The position numbers and the translations under genes are program-made. Below the pieces are notes generated by a model. It was not told the DNA's origin, searched no databases, and saw only the letters and a program-made list of their open reading frames with translations. A stretch of 64,000 bases of DNA from Coniella vitis (Eukaryota > Ascomycota > Sordariomycetes > Diaporthales > Schizoparmaceae): contig WUJK01000007.1 of the NCBI GenBank assembly GCA_011317545.1, positions 1,426,001 to 1,490,000 on the forward strand. Reading direction: 5' to 3'. Of this stretch, positions 1 through 11,570 are shown piece by piece (within the stretch, counting starts at the first letter, position 1; every line of letters begins with the position of its first letter).

Positions 1-3000
1 GTGGAGTCCTGAGGATGGGATATCTATAGAATCTGACAAGATCTGGTCTGAGGATGAGGCCTGAGTGGCAGGAGTTGGGTGGAGGAATGTTTCGAGATAT
101 AAGTATGTCTGTGAGGTTTGTTGGATGCCGAGCAGGGCGCAGGGCAGAAGAGTGAAGGGTGGGTCCCAAGGCAGCGGGCGACAGGGGCCAGGGCCCAAGG
201 TCCAGGGTCTTGTAGGGGTAGCAGCGGCCATGTGGGCTGTCCATCTACTATGTACATCACCAATGTACTGTAGTACTCTACCATGTACATAGCAGTACCC
301 TGGTGGTGCGCCAAGCCAATCGGTAACTACGCAAAAGGAGCCCTGCCCTCGCACAATGGGCAGTCGCTACGTACCGTTGTGTCATTGTAACTTGGTACCG
401 CTGTGCCTCTGTACCAGGGCAGCCACCCTCCTCCTTCCTCCGATTTCGAGTACATAGTACGTACCGTTGAGAGCGGCCACCCTGTACATTGCATCCTCAG
501 GAGGCAAGAGAATGCGCGACCAGTCCAGTACGTACCTTGCACAAGCGACTAGAGAAGGCGGGATAAGGCTGTGAGTGGGGAAAGAACGGCCTCTCGAGAC
601 GCCAAAAAGCGCGGACAACAAAGTACTGCTTGCAAGTACATAGTACACGGTACCGGTGCCTCGTACCTGGGCATGTTTCTTTCGCTCCATGTCTCCGCCG
701 TCTTCCTTCTGTAGAGGCTTGGAGCCTTGTCTTGAGGCCAAAAGGCCCGTGGAAGTGGGCAGGTTCCAGTGGGCGAGAGACACCAAAATAGTGCATGGCC
801 ATGTGCGCTACTTCATATTCGTGCCGGGGCTGGCAGGTGCTATGCACAAGTAGGAAGCGGCCAGGCAGAAGGAATAGTGGCTTGCTACGAAAATGTGGAG
901 ATGCGCCCATTGGGGGAGCTCGAGCTCCACTGCGCAGCAGTTGATGCTACACTTGCCGTGCTGCCGTACAGTACTTGTCCTCGGCTCGGTCACGGGACAT
1001 AACAGCCCTTTGAACCCCAGAATTCCATTGCTCAAGGCCACCAACGGGCTTCTGCACGAGACTGGTCCACGAGCGAAGCGGCAGGGACACGGGTTGTGCG
1101 AGGCCCAAGCACGATGCCATGGCATGTACCATGGCAGCTTCCAAATTGCGAGTGGTAGGACGATATACGTGGATGCGCCGGTACTTTGTACGCACGCTGT
1201 ACTATCGTACCGCTGGCCCTATGTACGACACACGCACAGCCATGGGCGATCTCGCCATGTACAGTACAGGCGAACAAGTCGTCCGTCGGTACGAATGGCT
1301 GGGTCTCGCTTTGGGGCGTCACCCAAAGGATTCCCAGAGAGAGCGCGTGCGCGGGTTTGTGGGCGTGTGGGCGCTGTGGGTGTGCGGAATCGTGAAATCT
1401 GGGACTGGGGACTTTGGTAGCCAAGCATAGCGGGTCCCCGAGCATGGGTGTGCGGGGCAGGGTCCGGGGTGCTTCAGAAGGACCAAAATAACGTACAGAG
1501 CACAGGACGCCCCATCCCAAAAAGGGCTTTGCGCCAAAACGGTGCGTCTCTCTGGCTCCGTTTCCCCAGCCCTATACGGTGAGGCACCTCCTCCAAGAAG
1601 GGGCTCAGTGAAGCTTCTCTAGTGAAGCTCTCAGGGCCCCTGCATGCTTGCCTGCGTGCGCTTTGCAAGTCACTGCCTCCACTGGCTTCAATCATCATCC
1701 GCTTCTGTACCGATCTCGGCACCGAGCTGCCTGACGTCAAGAAAGCTTCCTGCGCATGCGAAAACACACAGAGTCACACCCTGTCATCCTCCACAGCCTT
1801 GCTGCGGCCAGCGCTCTTCCCAGCCGACAGTTGTCGTGTTCCGCCCAATGGTGCGCCACGCGATCGTCTCTGTGGACGGCCGCTGCTTCTCTGGAAGCTT
1901 GATCCAACACACATACACGCACAGCGCTGCTAGCAAGCACCAGGCGAATCAAAATGCGCCCAGCAGTCCCATTGCCTATCCCAGCAGCTTTGGCAGCCAA
2001 GACGACCGGCACTTCATGACGGCGACGCAGGGGTAATTGCTGGTGCTGGTGCTGTTTGTTGTTCTTTTGCTGGTCTACCCGTCCATCTCGCCGCTAGACT
2101 AACTGCTGCTATTCTATTTGAGGTCGGTCCAGTGACCACAAGAGGGCGGCACGCTCGACTCGATATGCCGTTCGCCATGCTTCTCTCACCAACAGCGCTG
2201 CCTTGGACGATGACGAGGTATCAATGTCGACCAGTCAACAGCCTCCGGCCAAAAAGGTGCAATGATCAACCGATCCGCGACATACCCACGCACCTGATGG
2301 CGGGGTACTCTCATCTCGTTGACCCTTGCTGCAACGGTCGCTGGCGCATTCTCAGAGTCGTCAAGCGGCTTGTTGGTCGATACTATAGTAGCCACAGGCG
2401 AGCCTTCTCGGCAGCTGGGGCCCTGCGACTGACAGGACGGGATGCTGAAGACAAGGCAAGAACAGACTTGGAAAACGTACGATATTACTAATCTGGTAAC
2501 ATGCCGCAGCGTCAGAATGAGTCGCCAGGCGTGCCCCCTTGGGGTTTTGGCAGCGAGCGGTATGTGCGTCCCGCCCCGTGTCGATCCGCTAGGCCAAACG
2601 GCCGTGACGTCCAGCTATCAGGTTAGGTAGCCATGGCTTACCACAAATCGCCCCGGACCTCGACTAGGGGCATGTCGCAGGGTTTGCCCAGACATATCCC
2701 TTGTCACAGGACGAGAAGCTATCATCCCCTGTCACTACAACTGGATGAATGTACAAAAAGATGGCACTTTGGTGGCTCAATGTAACAACACCATCGCAAT
2801 CTCTTGACCCGGCCCGCCATATGCACTCGAACTTGGCCGTACCGCAATCCCTTGAGGAGCTCGCAAACACACAAGATTCCCTTGCATGTGCGCAATGGAG
2901 ACTCTGAACAGCCTGGTGGATACATGGTGGAGGGGATGTGCAAAAGGGCCAACCTCATTCCAGTCGCCGATTACTCACACCCACATCCGCATCCACCCAT

Positions 3001-4170
3001 ATTGTCGAGGCCCTATCCTCTGAACAGATAAGCGGGAGGCATCTGAGTGGGTCTATCGCGAGCCTACGGGTAACTAACTTCTGGGATACTATGGTACATG
3101 CTCTGGTCCATAGTATGTCCATCCCAGACCAGCCTTGACAGGTTATGGCAGTCTCGTCAGTCCACGGTACAGAGCAGCTTCTCACGGAGCACGATAGACG
3201 CTGCGTCTGTTGTACCAGCGATGCTGCAGCCAAAACTTGGCGTCTCACCAGCAACACAAAAGACGCTCAGGAGCCCCCCCCCCGCATGCCCTCGCCTATT
3301 GTTTGTATGCATGGCTGTTGCCTATTACTAATATTACAACGCTGCTACTATTACTAGAAACAGTTGGGAGATCGTTCTTGCTAGCCTTGACGCCATTATG
3401 CCACGAGCAGCCGAGAAATTGGCTCATACCGGTTGCGTGCCAAAAACCAAAACATTGGCACAAAAGGACCGGGAGTCTAATGCGTCCAAGGAGCAGAACG
3501 TGTGACTGAAACTCTGTGTTTTTCATGCCTATACCCTCTACCGAAGCAGACATGCCTGTGCCTCATTTGCTAGAACGCGAGGTGTGGTTGTCTCACAGGG
3601 CTAGACAAGGCGTCTGGCCGCCTGGTGAAGAGAAAAGGCGGGGGAGGATGTGACCGCTACCTGGTGCATGGTATGTACGATGCTGTCGTTCCCCATGTAC
3701 CTCAGAGTAGTATTCAGCTCACTGACTTGCTTGCGTGCAGTTGCCCTATACGGTACGATGTCTCGATGTACACTTTTTCTGGGCCGATTGACTTCCCCAC
3801 GTGCTTGATAATACTGCTATTTTGGAGTCCTGGCTTTTACAAAGCGGCCAGCAGCTTCTCTGATTGGCCATGCACACCAGGGACGAGAGAGCGAGAGCCT
3901 ACGATGGCCACCCACCCAAGAGCAAGCTCCTACAGAAAAAATGACTCCAGGCCGCTCCGTCTTGACCGCAATTGGGCAAGTCTGCCACGCCAAAGGGCCC
4001 AACAGTACGGCCTAGATGAAACTGCAAGTTCAACACAGCCCTGCGCTTGTGCTTGGGTCCCATCTTCCAAAGGCCGCTCTTTCGCCAGCCTAGATGATGC
4101 TTTAACGTGCAAGACATTCGGTGACGCAACTGCAGTCGACCAGGGCCGCGCTGTCCATGATTGCATGCAC
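1..4170. other. Gene-free stretch, left end
   Basis: No open frame here has a recognisable domain, a signal peptide with a plausible mature region, or splice signals that join frames into a protein. The longest frames (for example 893-1420, plus) are rich in Cys, Arg, His and Trp and overlap open frames on the other strand, which is typical of chance frames in GC-rich DNA. The stretch is rich in GTAC-containing words: GTACATAGTAC occurs at 450-460 and 636-646, and TACTATGTAC at 246-255. A run of ten C lies at 3274-3283. Confidence 0.6.
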
Positions 4171-4172
4171 AT

Positions 4173-4199
4173 ACGCACGCACGCACGCACGCACGCACG
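4173..4199. repeat. (ACGC)n microsatellite
   Basis: About six and a half copies of a four-base ACGC unit in intergenic DNA. Confidence 0.9.
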
Positions 4200-4370
4200 G
4201 ATTACTTATGACTTACATGTACTCTGTAGCTACAGATGCTGTTCCTCTGGCTGGCTTCCTGAGTAGTTCAGATCCCGTGCTTGTGGATCACGAGTAATCC
4301 CGAAGAGATGCGGCGCATACACGGTGTGTGGAATGCCGGGTGGCCGTATGATTGCTTTGTAAGTACTATT

Positions 4371-4416
4371 CTTTCTCTCTCTCTCTCTCTCTCTCTGTCT
4401 GTCTGTCTGTCTGTCT

Positions 4417-4459
<43 letters not shown>

Positions 4460-4462
4460 CGC
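4371..4462. repeat. Compound CT / GTCT / GT / GC microsatellite
   Basis: A CT run passes into GTCT units, then a GT run of about 30 nt, then alternating GC. The alternating purine-pyrimidine GT/GC half is the kind of sequence that can adopt Z-DNA. It lies in gene-free DNA. Confidence 0.9.
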
Positions 4463-6588
4463 AACCGCCGCTCTTCTGCGGAGAGTCGACGAAACAGCCT
4501 CCGCCACCTAACCGATAGGGCAATAAGACCCTCTTCTCTTATCTCTCCCTGTACATAGTATGGCCCTTTTCAACAGTGAGGAGCCCTAACCGTGGATCTT
4601 TCGAGGCACAGCCGTCGCGGGATCGCAAGGTCCGGTCAGCACCTTGTCTTGTTAGGGCGTCGCGCAGCTGCAAAGGCGAGTCCCTACTGGGCCATGTACC
4701 TGTCATCCTGCCGCGAGACGGCGCCGCAACCCAAGACTGTACATAATAAGTATTTGCTTGCCCACCAACACTTAATAAGAGCGGGCCGAGCGGCTGGTTG
4801 TGGAGCCCCAGGGTGGCAGAAGGATTTCTTCATCACAAGACGGCGGGCGAGCCAAGAAACCAAATCTCCAACAATGACTTTGCAAAAAGATTCCATACAT
4901 TGTGTGGGCCCCTTGCCGAGGCGTTTTCATGCTGCTGCTGCTGCTGCTTTGGTAACGGATAGGAGGATCTGAAGTACCGGAGAGGTCGGGGGTCCCATAC
5001 TCATCACATGCCACCCCTCAACCGCCGCCCGTCCCCACCCACGTGCAACGGGACCAGTTAGATGGTCTCCGTCTAGCGCACAGAATATGGGAGCCTAACA
5101 TGCCGTCTTGTCCCTCCGCGGAGCTGGTCAGAGACGCGCCTTGCGCAGTGGTATCCATAACTCGGCGGCGGCAGTCGGAGCGAAACCGAGCACACGTGGT
5201 ACGAGATACGTCGGTACGATGGCGCTCCATACCACTCTGTACATGGGTAAGAAAAGGAAGCACCCCTAAACACCCTATGCTCAGTGGAATTATATGCTGT
5301 ATATGCAGTACCTGCTATAGGTCCTTTTTCCCAGCCCCGCGCGAGAGCGTCCTTTTGCCTTGCCCATCCACAAAATGGAGGGGTGAGAGCCGTCAAAATG
5401 CAACCCCAAAGAACTGTACGAGTATCTGATTTTCTTTTCTTCCTTCTTTCTTGTTTCTTGCATGGTCCACGCTTCGAAAACTACATAATACGACCTAGCA
5501 ACGACGTGGGTCGCTTGTGCGGCTCAGTAGCCTGGTTCTGTCTCTCTTGGTCGTTGTTTTCCCGGTGCCTCGCAGACTGCAACTATGCAGAGACAGATAC
5601 CAAATATGGGTACTGCCAAAACAATAGATTTCTCGCGCTGTACAGGTTGGCCGTATTCTTTTTTTATTTCATTCTTTCTTTTCTTTTTTACAAATACAGA
5701 CAGAATGTTTCTCCGGCTTACGACCACAGGATTCTACATAATACGGTTGTTGCCGATCTCCCTGCTTGTACAGTTTACTGCATGATTCTGCGACTGCCCA
5801 CTTCATCGATTGGTACCCAGGACTTGACTCCATCCCCCCCAGGCCTTACGATGATTCCACAATGCGAAAAGAAAGCCGCACTGTAGGGCTGGGGAAAGAT
5901 CGTCGGGGATGTCTTCTGAGAAGGAAAGAAGAAAAAGAATTTGAAATCAAAAGTGGAATAAAAAGACCGATGTGTATCATGATTCAAGGATGAAGCTGAA
6001 GTCACGGACGTAGCTATATGCCGAGGCGAAGGAATAGGAGATGGGAGGCTTTGGCTGCGTCCGGCGCCGTGGCCCTCGCGTGGTCTGGTCAGCATGCCCC
6101 CCGGTTGAAACACGTTGTTTGATTGCAGCCATCTATCTCATCACGTACCATCACGAATATGTTTGTTCACTCCAAAGCTTCGCTCACAAAGCTGAGCACT
6201 TGTCAGGAATTCGGACCAGAAAAAAAAGAAGATCGTCTTCTGCCTTTGCCGTCTTGGCTTGCTTGGCTTGGCTTGTCTCGTCTCGTCTTTTTCTCTTTTT
6301 TTTCTTTCTTGAATTTGTTTTTTTTTCTCCCTGGACTAGAGCAAAGCTCGTTGATATTCCATCAAGGCGGGATGATGTGTCTCTCCTCGGCTCCTAACTC
6401 CGAAATCCGGCGTACATGCAGCCTACCCGGAGGATATACGTTTAATATACGCCCCGAAATCCGGTTTTCTGTCCTTTTGTTTTACGATTGTATTGCTCCG
6501 GCGGCAGGGCCGTTACCGCCATTCCCGAATCCGGACCGCATTCGCTTCTTTGTGTCGGGGCGATTGAAACCCGGGGAAAGGGTAGGGT

Positions 6589-6600
6589 GGGGGGGGGGGG
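6589..6600. repeat. Poly-G run (12)
   Basis: A homopolymer run of twelve G preceded by GGTAGGGTGG. It is one of at least a dozen G/C homopolymers of nine or more bases in this window. Confidence 0.9.
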
Positions 6601-6793
6601 ACGCCCGCGGAGCCGGTCTTTGCTTCCGGTCGTGCCGGCGTAAACGTAGCACTTCTTTTTTATTTATTTTTTTATTTTTTTTTTTTCATCGACAAGACCA
6701 GAGAAGGACTTGTACCCCGGGATCTGCGGCTGGGGTGTAAAGTTTATTCGGGTCAAGGCGTGGTCCTGGGAACGACGTCAACATCAAACAACA

Positions 6794-6795
<2 letters not shown>

Positions 6796-6823
<28 letters not shown>
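6796..6823. repeat. (CAG)n trinucleotide repeat
   Basis: Nine CAG units in DNA with no supportable gene. Read on the minus strand it would give a Cys, Ala or Leu run, depending on frame, within a short open frame that has no other protein-like feature. Confidence 0.9.
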
Positions 6824-6827
<4 letters not shown>

Positions 6828-7038
6828 TCCATACGAACACGTGCGCATGGCAATGACGTGACAATGTGCTGGCTCTTTGGCAAGTATGGACGAAGAAGGG
6901 CCGAGACATGGTTGAGGATAAGGGGCCACGGTGTGCCCCCGAAAAAAGACATCAATCTGACGAGGCTGTTTTCGGTGAGGGTAGACCATTGAAACAGTGA
7001 GAGAGGGCTAAATTAGCACCTAGCTTACTCGTTCACTC

Positions 7039-7070
7039 ACTCACACACACACACACTCTCTCTCTCTTTC
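7039..7070. repeat. CA/CT compound microsatellite
   Basis: A short (CA)n run continues into (CT)n, and a second small CA run follows at about 7081-7090. Intergenic. Confidence 0.8.
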
Positions 7071-8114
7071 TCTTTGATACTCACACACACATCCTCCCTT
7101 CAGCCGAAGAATCGGCGTTAGGCTTTTTTTCTTCTTTTTTTCTGAAGCTGAGAAGGACTTGACTATGAGACTAGTCCCACGTACTAGGTGGCAGTGCTAA
7201 AAAGTCCGAATGCATGCAAGACAATGTTGCTTTATTTGTCTACATTGTCTCGCTTTTTCTTTTCTTTTCTTTTTTTTTATTTACCTTTCCTTTTCATAGT
7301 TGCACCTACACGGAACGCGCAGACACGGCATCTTCTCAGCTTCTACAAACCACTTCAGGTACCTGGAAAGCTACAAGACACATTGAGAGAATATATATTA
7401 CGGTGCAATAAAATGACAGGGTATGTTATCCCATCCTCGCTATAAGTCGGCCCATCATCTCGCCGAGGAAATTTGATTACCATACTACTAGTATAAGCAA
7501 CAGCAGGGATAAACGTTATTTGGAATATCTGGTAGCGGCTGAACGTAGCCCTTGTCAATCCGAATCCGCTCCAAATCACACCGCGAACAAGCCGAGTCGT
7601 TTTTATCTTGTCCTCTTCTTCTTGTTCCATAGAATCACATGGCTCGAGTTGCAATTCCCTTTTCCGGACCATTTCCGTTCTTTTTTGTATAGCTTTCCTG
7701 GCCGGGGGTTCGTTCTCTCTTTACATTAGCGGCAGTTTCTCCATGATTACGTAGTAGGCCTTATCACAGAGTACGACAAATTCTTGGTATCATCCCAAAA
7801 GCCTGCCAAACGGGAGTCCATGTATAGCGGCTTCTGGTTCTGTATTTTGCTCTCCGTCCCTTTCTCCCTCCCCCTAACCCCACCCTTTCCATGTCTTCCA
7901 TCAGCGTTTTGGAATTTAGTGGCCGTTTCTTTCCTTCTTCCTAGACCACTTGTCACTTACTATGTACACTGCTGTACCTTGGTGAAGTACATTGATGGTG
8001 GTTGCCGTCCTCAGTCAGGCACACGGTGGGAGGATTGATATTTTTGGGGCAGAGCACCCACCCACCCACTCATCCAAATCACCAACCACACTTTTACACA
8101 CCTTGCACACCCTC

Positions 8115-8135
8115 TTTTTTTTTTTTTTTTTTTTT
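8115..8135. repeat. Poly-T run (21)
   Basis: Uninterrupted run of 21 T on the plus strand, in gene-free DNA. Confidence 0.9.
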
Positions 8136-8230
8136 CTCTATAGTATTCCTCCTCGCCTGTTCGAATATCTGTCAACTCATCTTCGTTTCCCACCCTCCCC
8201 CGACCCCTTTTCTTTTTTCTTTCCGCACCC

Positions 8231-8265
8231 CAACACACACTCATACACACACACATACACACACA

Positions 8266-8298
<33 letters not shown>
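8231..8298. repeat. CA/CT compound microsatellite
   Basis: Interrupted (CA)n units with TCATA breaks, followed by about 30 nt of (CT)n. Intergenic. Confidence 0.9.
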
Positions 8299-8301
<3 letters not shown>

Positions 8302-8786
8302 TTATTTCCAAACTAGTAATCGCTTGATTGGATAGCATGCAGCCTTTAACCGCGCATCTATTTCGGTAATCTAGCTTTCCTCTCATTCGCTCGCTTTTCT
8401 GGAATTCCTTTTTTTTTTTTTTAATATCCTGACGAGAGCGAGCATTACACCGCTTGTACTAAGTTTTATACAGAAATCCCGAAATGGAATTGTGATTTTA
8501 TCTGTGTATGTCTAGAAGAAGAAAAGAAAGAAAAAAACCCAACCCATACTTGGTACCATCATACCTTACATAGTAGTTAGGGCTCCAGCTTTCTCTCTCT
8601 CTCCCTTACTGTGTCTTGTCGCGCTACGCATCAACGGGATTGCGGGGGTGGGAACCAACCACACCCCCCCCCCCGGTGCCCCCAGAAAAGATAAGAGACA
8701 GACAAGGTTCATGAATATTATCTTTTTTTTTCTTTCTAAAAATAGACAGACAGATATACTATTACTGCCAACCCCGCGCATGTGAA

Positions 8787-8787
<1 letters not shown>

Positions 8788-8825
<38 letters not shown>
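8788..8825. repeat. (CA)19 microsatellite
   Basis: A perfect CA dinucleotide run of 38 nt. It is followed by a CT/T-rich pyrimidine tract to about 8885. Confidence 0.95.
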
Positions 8826-8827
<2 letters not shown>

Positions 8828-11493
8828 ACGTCTCTTTTTCTCTCTCTCCTTTTCTTCTTCTCCCTTTTTTCTTTCTTTTATTCTTTGCCACATACATTCT
8901 CTTTACTTGTGTATATACTACACCTCTGTACTCTATCTCTTGTGTGAGAAGGGGGCTAGGGCCAGACAGACAGACCTCTTTGACGAAATCGCAATAACCA
9001 GGCCTGCCGGCCGCTTGGTATATAGTATGTCCAAAGGAGATATTTGGAATTAATGAGAGAGAGAGAAGGAAAAAAAAAAAAAAGACAAGAACAGGAAGGA
9101 GGTTTAAAAGTAACTACAAAACCAAACAAAAAACCGTTACCATGTATGGTGCCATGTGGACAAACCCCGCTGTGGAAACTCAAATACGACCTCGGATTAT
9201 CGAACAAAGAAAGAAAAAGAAAATCATAAATAAGATGAGGTCACGATGCCCGCGCGACAGGAAAGCAGACAAAAAATAAAGAAAGAAAAAACAGGCCCTT
9301 GAAGAGCCCCATTCTCGCTTGCGTTGGTTGCCCACACGGAGCAAACTACCCGAAACGACACAAGAGAAACATGCAACCCAAAGAAGGCATTCTAACTCAC
9401 CAACCACCAACTGTCCCCCCCCCCCCCAAAAAAAAACCCAACCAAAGGTATAATATTCAACCAATCAGGCCCTCATGTAAAAGAGCCCACTCAGAAACTG
9501 CCGAGCCCCCTCGAGGGCCTTTTAATGTGTTTCAAGGGGGAAGAATCCTTCGGCCACGTGGTTGCGCGGCGTGGTTGGTGCGTTGCCAGAGATATATATA
9601 TCAAAACTGTATCTGCAGAACTCACCTATTTGTTACAATCTATCGCTGCCAAAGGACAACCGACCGCAAGAGGCTGATTTGCGAACTTGCCAAGTCAACA
9701 ACCCTGCGTATTCCATGCCAGTGGATTTGTACGCAGATCGACTTGGAATGGCGGTGACGGCAGCCTCGCAATCGATGCACTTTCTCTCTCTCTCACTGGC
9801 GTCAAAATACTCCCTTGCATCAAAATGTATCTTTCTCCCTACTCGTCGTCATCCACTGTTCCACGCCCAGCAGCCCGGCGTCATGTGGGCGCCGGAGCAG
9901 CGTCTGGTACGCGTGTGTCTGGCTGTTGTCTTCATCTTCATCTTCATCTCCTTTCTTCTTTCCCTTTTCTGTCTTTGCCAAATCTCGGAACAAAGCCCCA
10001 CCCCCAATCACAAGTCCCCCCCAGTGGCCCCTCGCGCATTGCACAGGTTCACGCGCATTGAAAACAAGCCACCCCCCGCAATGCGGGATTGAGCGGTCTG
10101 ATCGGAGACTGCCTAGATGGGGTGGTGCGCATGCTCATGCATCCATGCATCCATGCCCGGTAGGGAGGGGGGTGTTTTTTCTATGCAACGTAGCCAAGTG
10201 CCATAAGAAGTAATTTAGCAGGTAAGGCTGGGTTGTACATCGTAAAGTGTGACGAAGTCGGGGAAAGTAAAAGTACGAATGTATTGTACCTAGGCTTGGC
10301 TTGTGGTGGCTTCTTTCTCTTTCTCAATCAGTCTTTTTTCTACTTCTTTTTTGTGCAAAAGAAAAAGAAGGAGGGAGGGAGAAGAGACTTTAGGTACGCA
10401 AGCATGGCAAGTAGATACCAATAGGACGACTCGGGAGGTAGTAGTAAACCATACTGTGACTTTTTGCTGTTTCTGCAGTGAAAGATGAGCCTCATAAAAG
10501 AAATACGAAAAAGAAAAAACGCCAATGCCACGTTACTTACACTAGAGATGCACCATTCAGCCCCGTCCGTCCCATCTTGGTGGGCGAAGGGGGAGGGCTC
10601 TTTCTTGTCCTACCTCCCTTCACCACTGACTTGCATGTGTCGCCCGAGATGTACATATGCCGCTCAATATGTCCAGTACTCACCGACTCAAAAAAGCTGT
10701 CAGATGAAACAATTGGAAGGGCTGTGGACTACACGGGTTTCAGGGGGGAAACAATCTTTACCCTTGGCCTTTGTTGAGCCCAGAGTGTGGAAATGGAATA
10801 TCAATGCTCATAAAAGGACACATGGACCTGCCATCCGATGCCAGTTCATGACAATGCCACGCCGGGCCAAGTCAAGCCAAGCCTGGGCTATCAGAAACAT
10901 TGATCCCATCCGTCATGCGCCGGTACACGCCGTGCGTCTTTTTTCGGAGCTGAATCGCAAACAGAGAAATCAGGGCCAGAAATATCATCCAATCCAGTCA
11001 TACAGCGAGCTCCCTCGCTCCGTCCGTCTGGTACTGACCGATTCCGGGTCGGGTCGCATTCGCAACTTTTGCTATTCCCAAAAGCCCAAAAAGAGACAAA
11101 GAAAGAGAGGAATTATCATTGGATTGTAGACTGTTGGAGCAGCAGCAGCAACAACAGGGCGCACACGTGGGAAGGGTAGAAAGGGACACTGAGAATACCA
11201 CACACACACGCACACGCGCACGCATCTGCAACATTCTGCATGCAGCTCTTTTTTCTTCTTTTCGGCCAAAAATGGAAACCCTACCTCGTTCGGTACCCTC
11301 CCCCCACCCGCTTCTTTTTTTTCTTCTCCTTTTTGCATCAGGTACGCGCCGGATTAGCCATTCAGCAACAAGTAAGATGCGTCTCATTCCTGCAAGGGGG
11401 AAACCATGACTCTCAGCTAAGCAACAGAAAGAACAAATCAGAGAATTGTTCCATGCAGCTTCAAGCATGCACTCGCAGCTGGGCGGAGCCACA

Positions 11494-11522
11494 AGAGAGA
11501 GAGGGAGAGAGGGGGAGAGGGG

Positions 11523-11570
<48 letters not shown>
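11494..11570. repeat. (GA)n purine tract
   Basis: Interrupted GA and GGGA units run into a perfect (GA)n of about 40 nt. It produces the Leu-Ser repeats seen in the opposite-strand frame 10998-11747, which is one reason to reject that frame as a gene. Confidence 0.9.

Larger units (their letters stand above)
4171..10000. other. Gene-free stretch dense in microsatellites and pyrimidine tracts
   Basis: No supportable gene. The top strand is full of T- and CT-rich tracts (roughly 5430-5460, 6285-6335, 6650-6690, 7250-7290, 8115-8135) and microsatellites that I list separately. Open frames such as 5284-5886 read through these tracts and produce Phe/Leu/Ser-rich products with no domain, so I do not call them. 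Poly-G or poly-C runs lie at 6589-6600, 8664-8674 and 9415-9427. Confidence 0.6.

Noticed and set aside
893..1420. 175-codon frame on the plus strand
   Set aside because: Composition is that of chance GC-rich sequence, with overlapping frames on the opposite strand.
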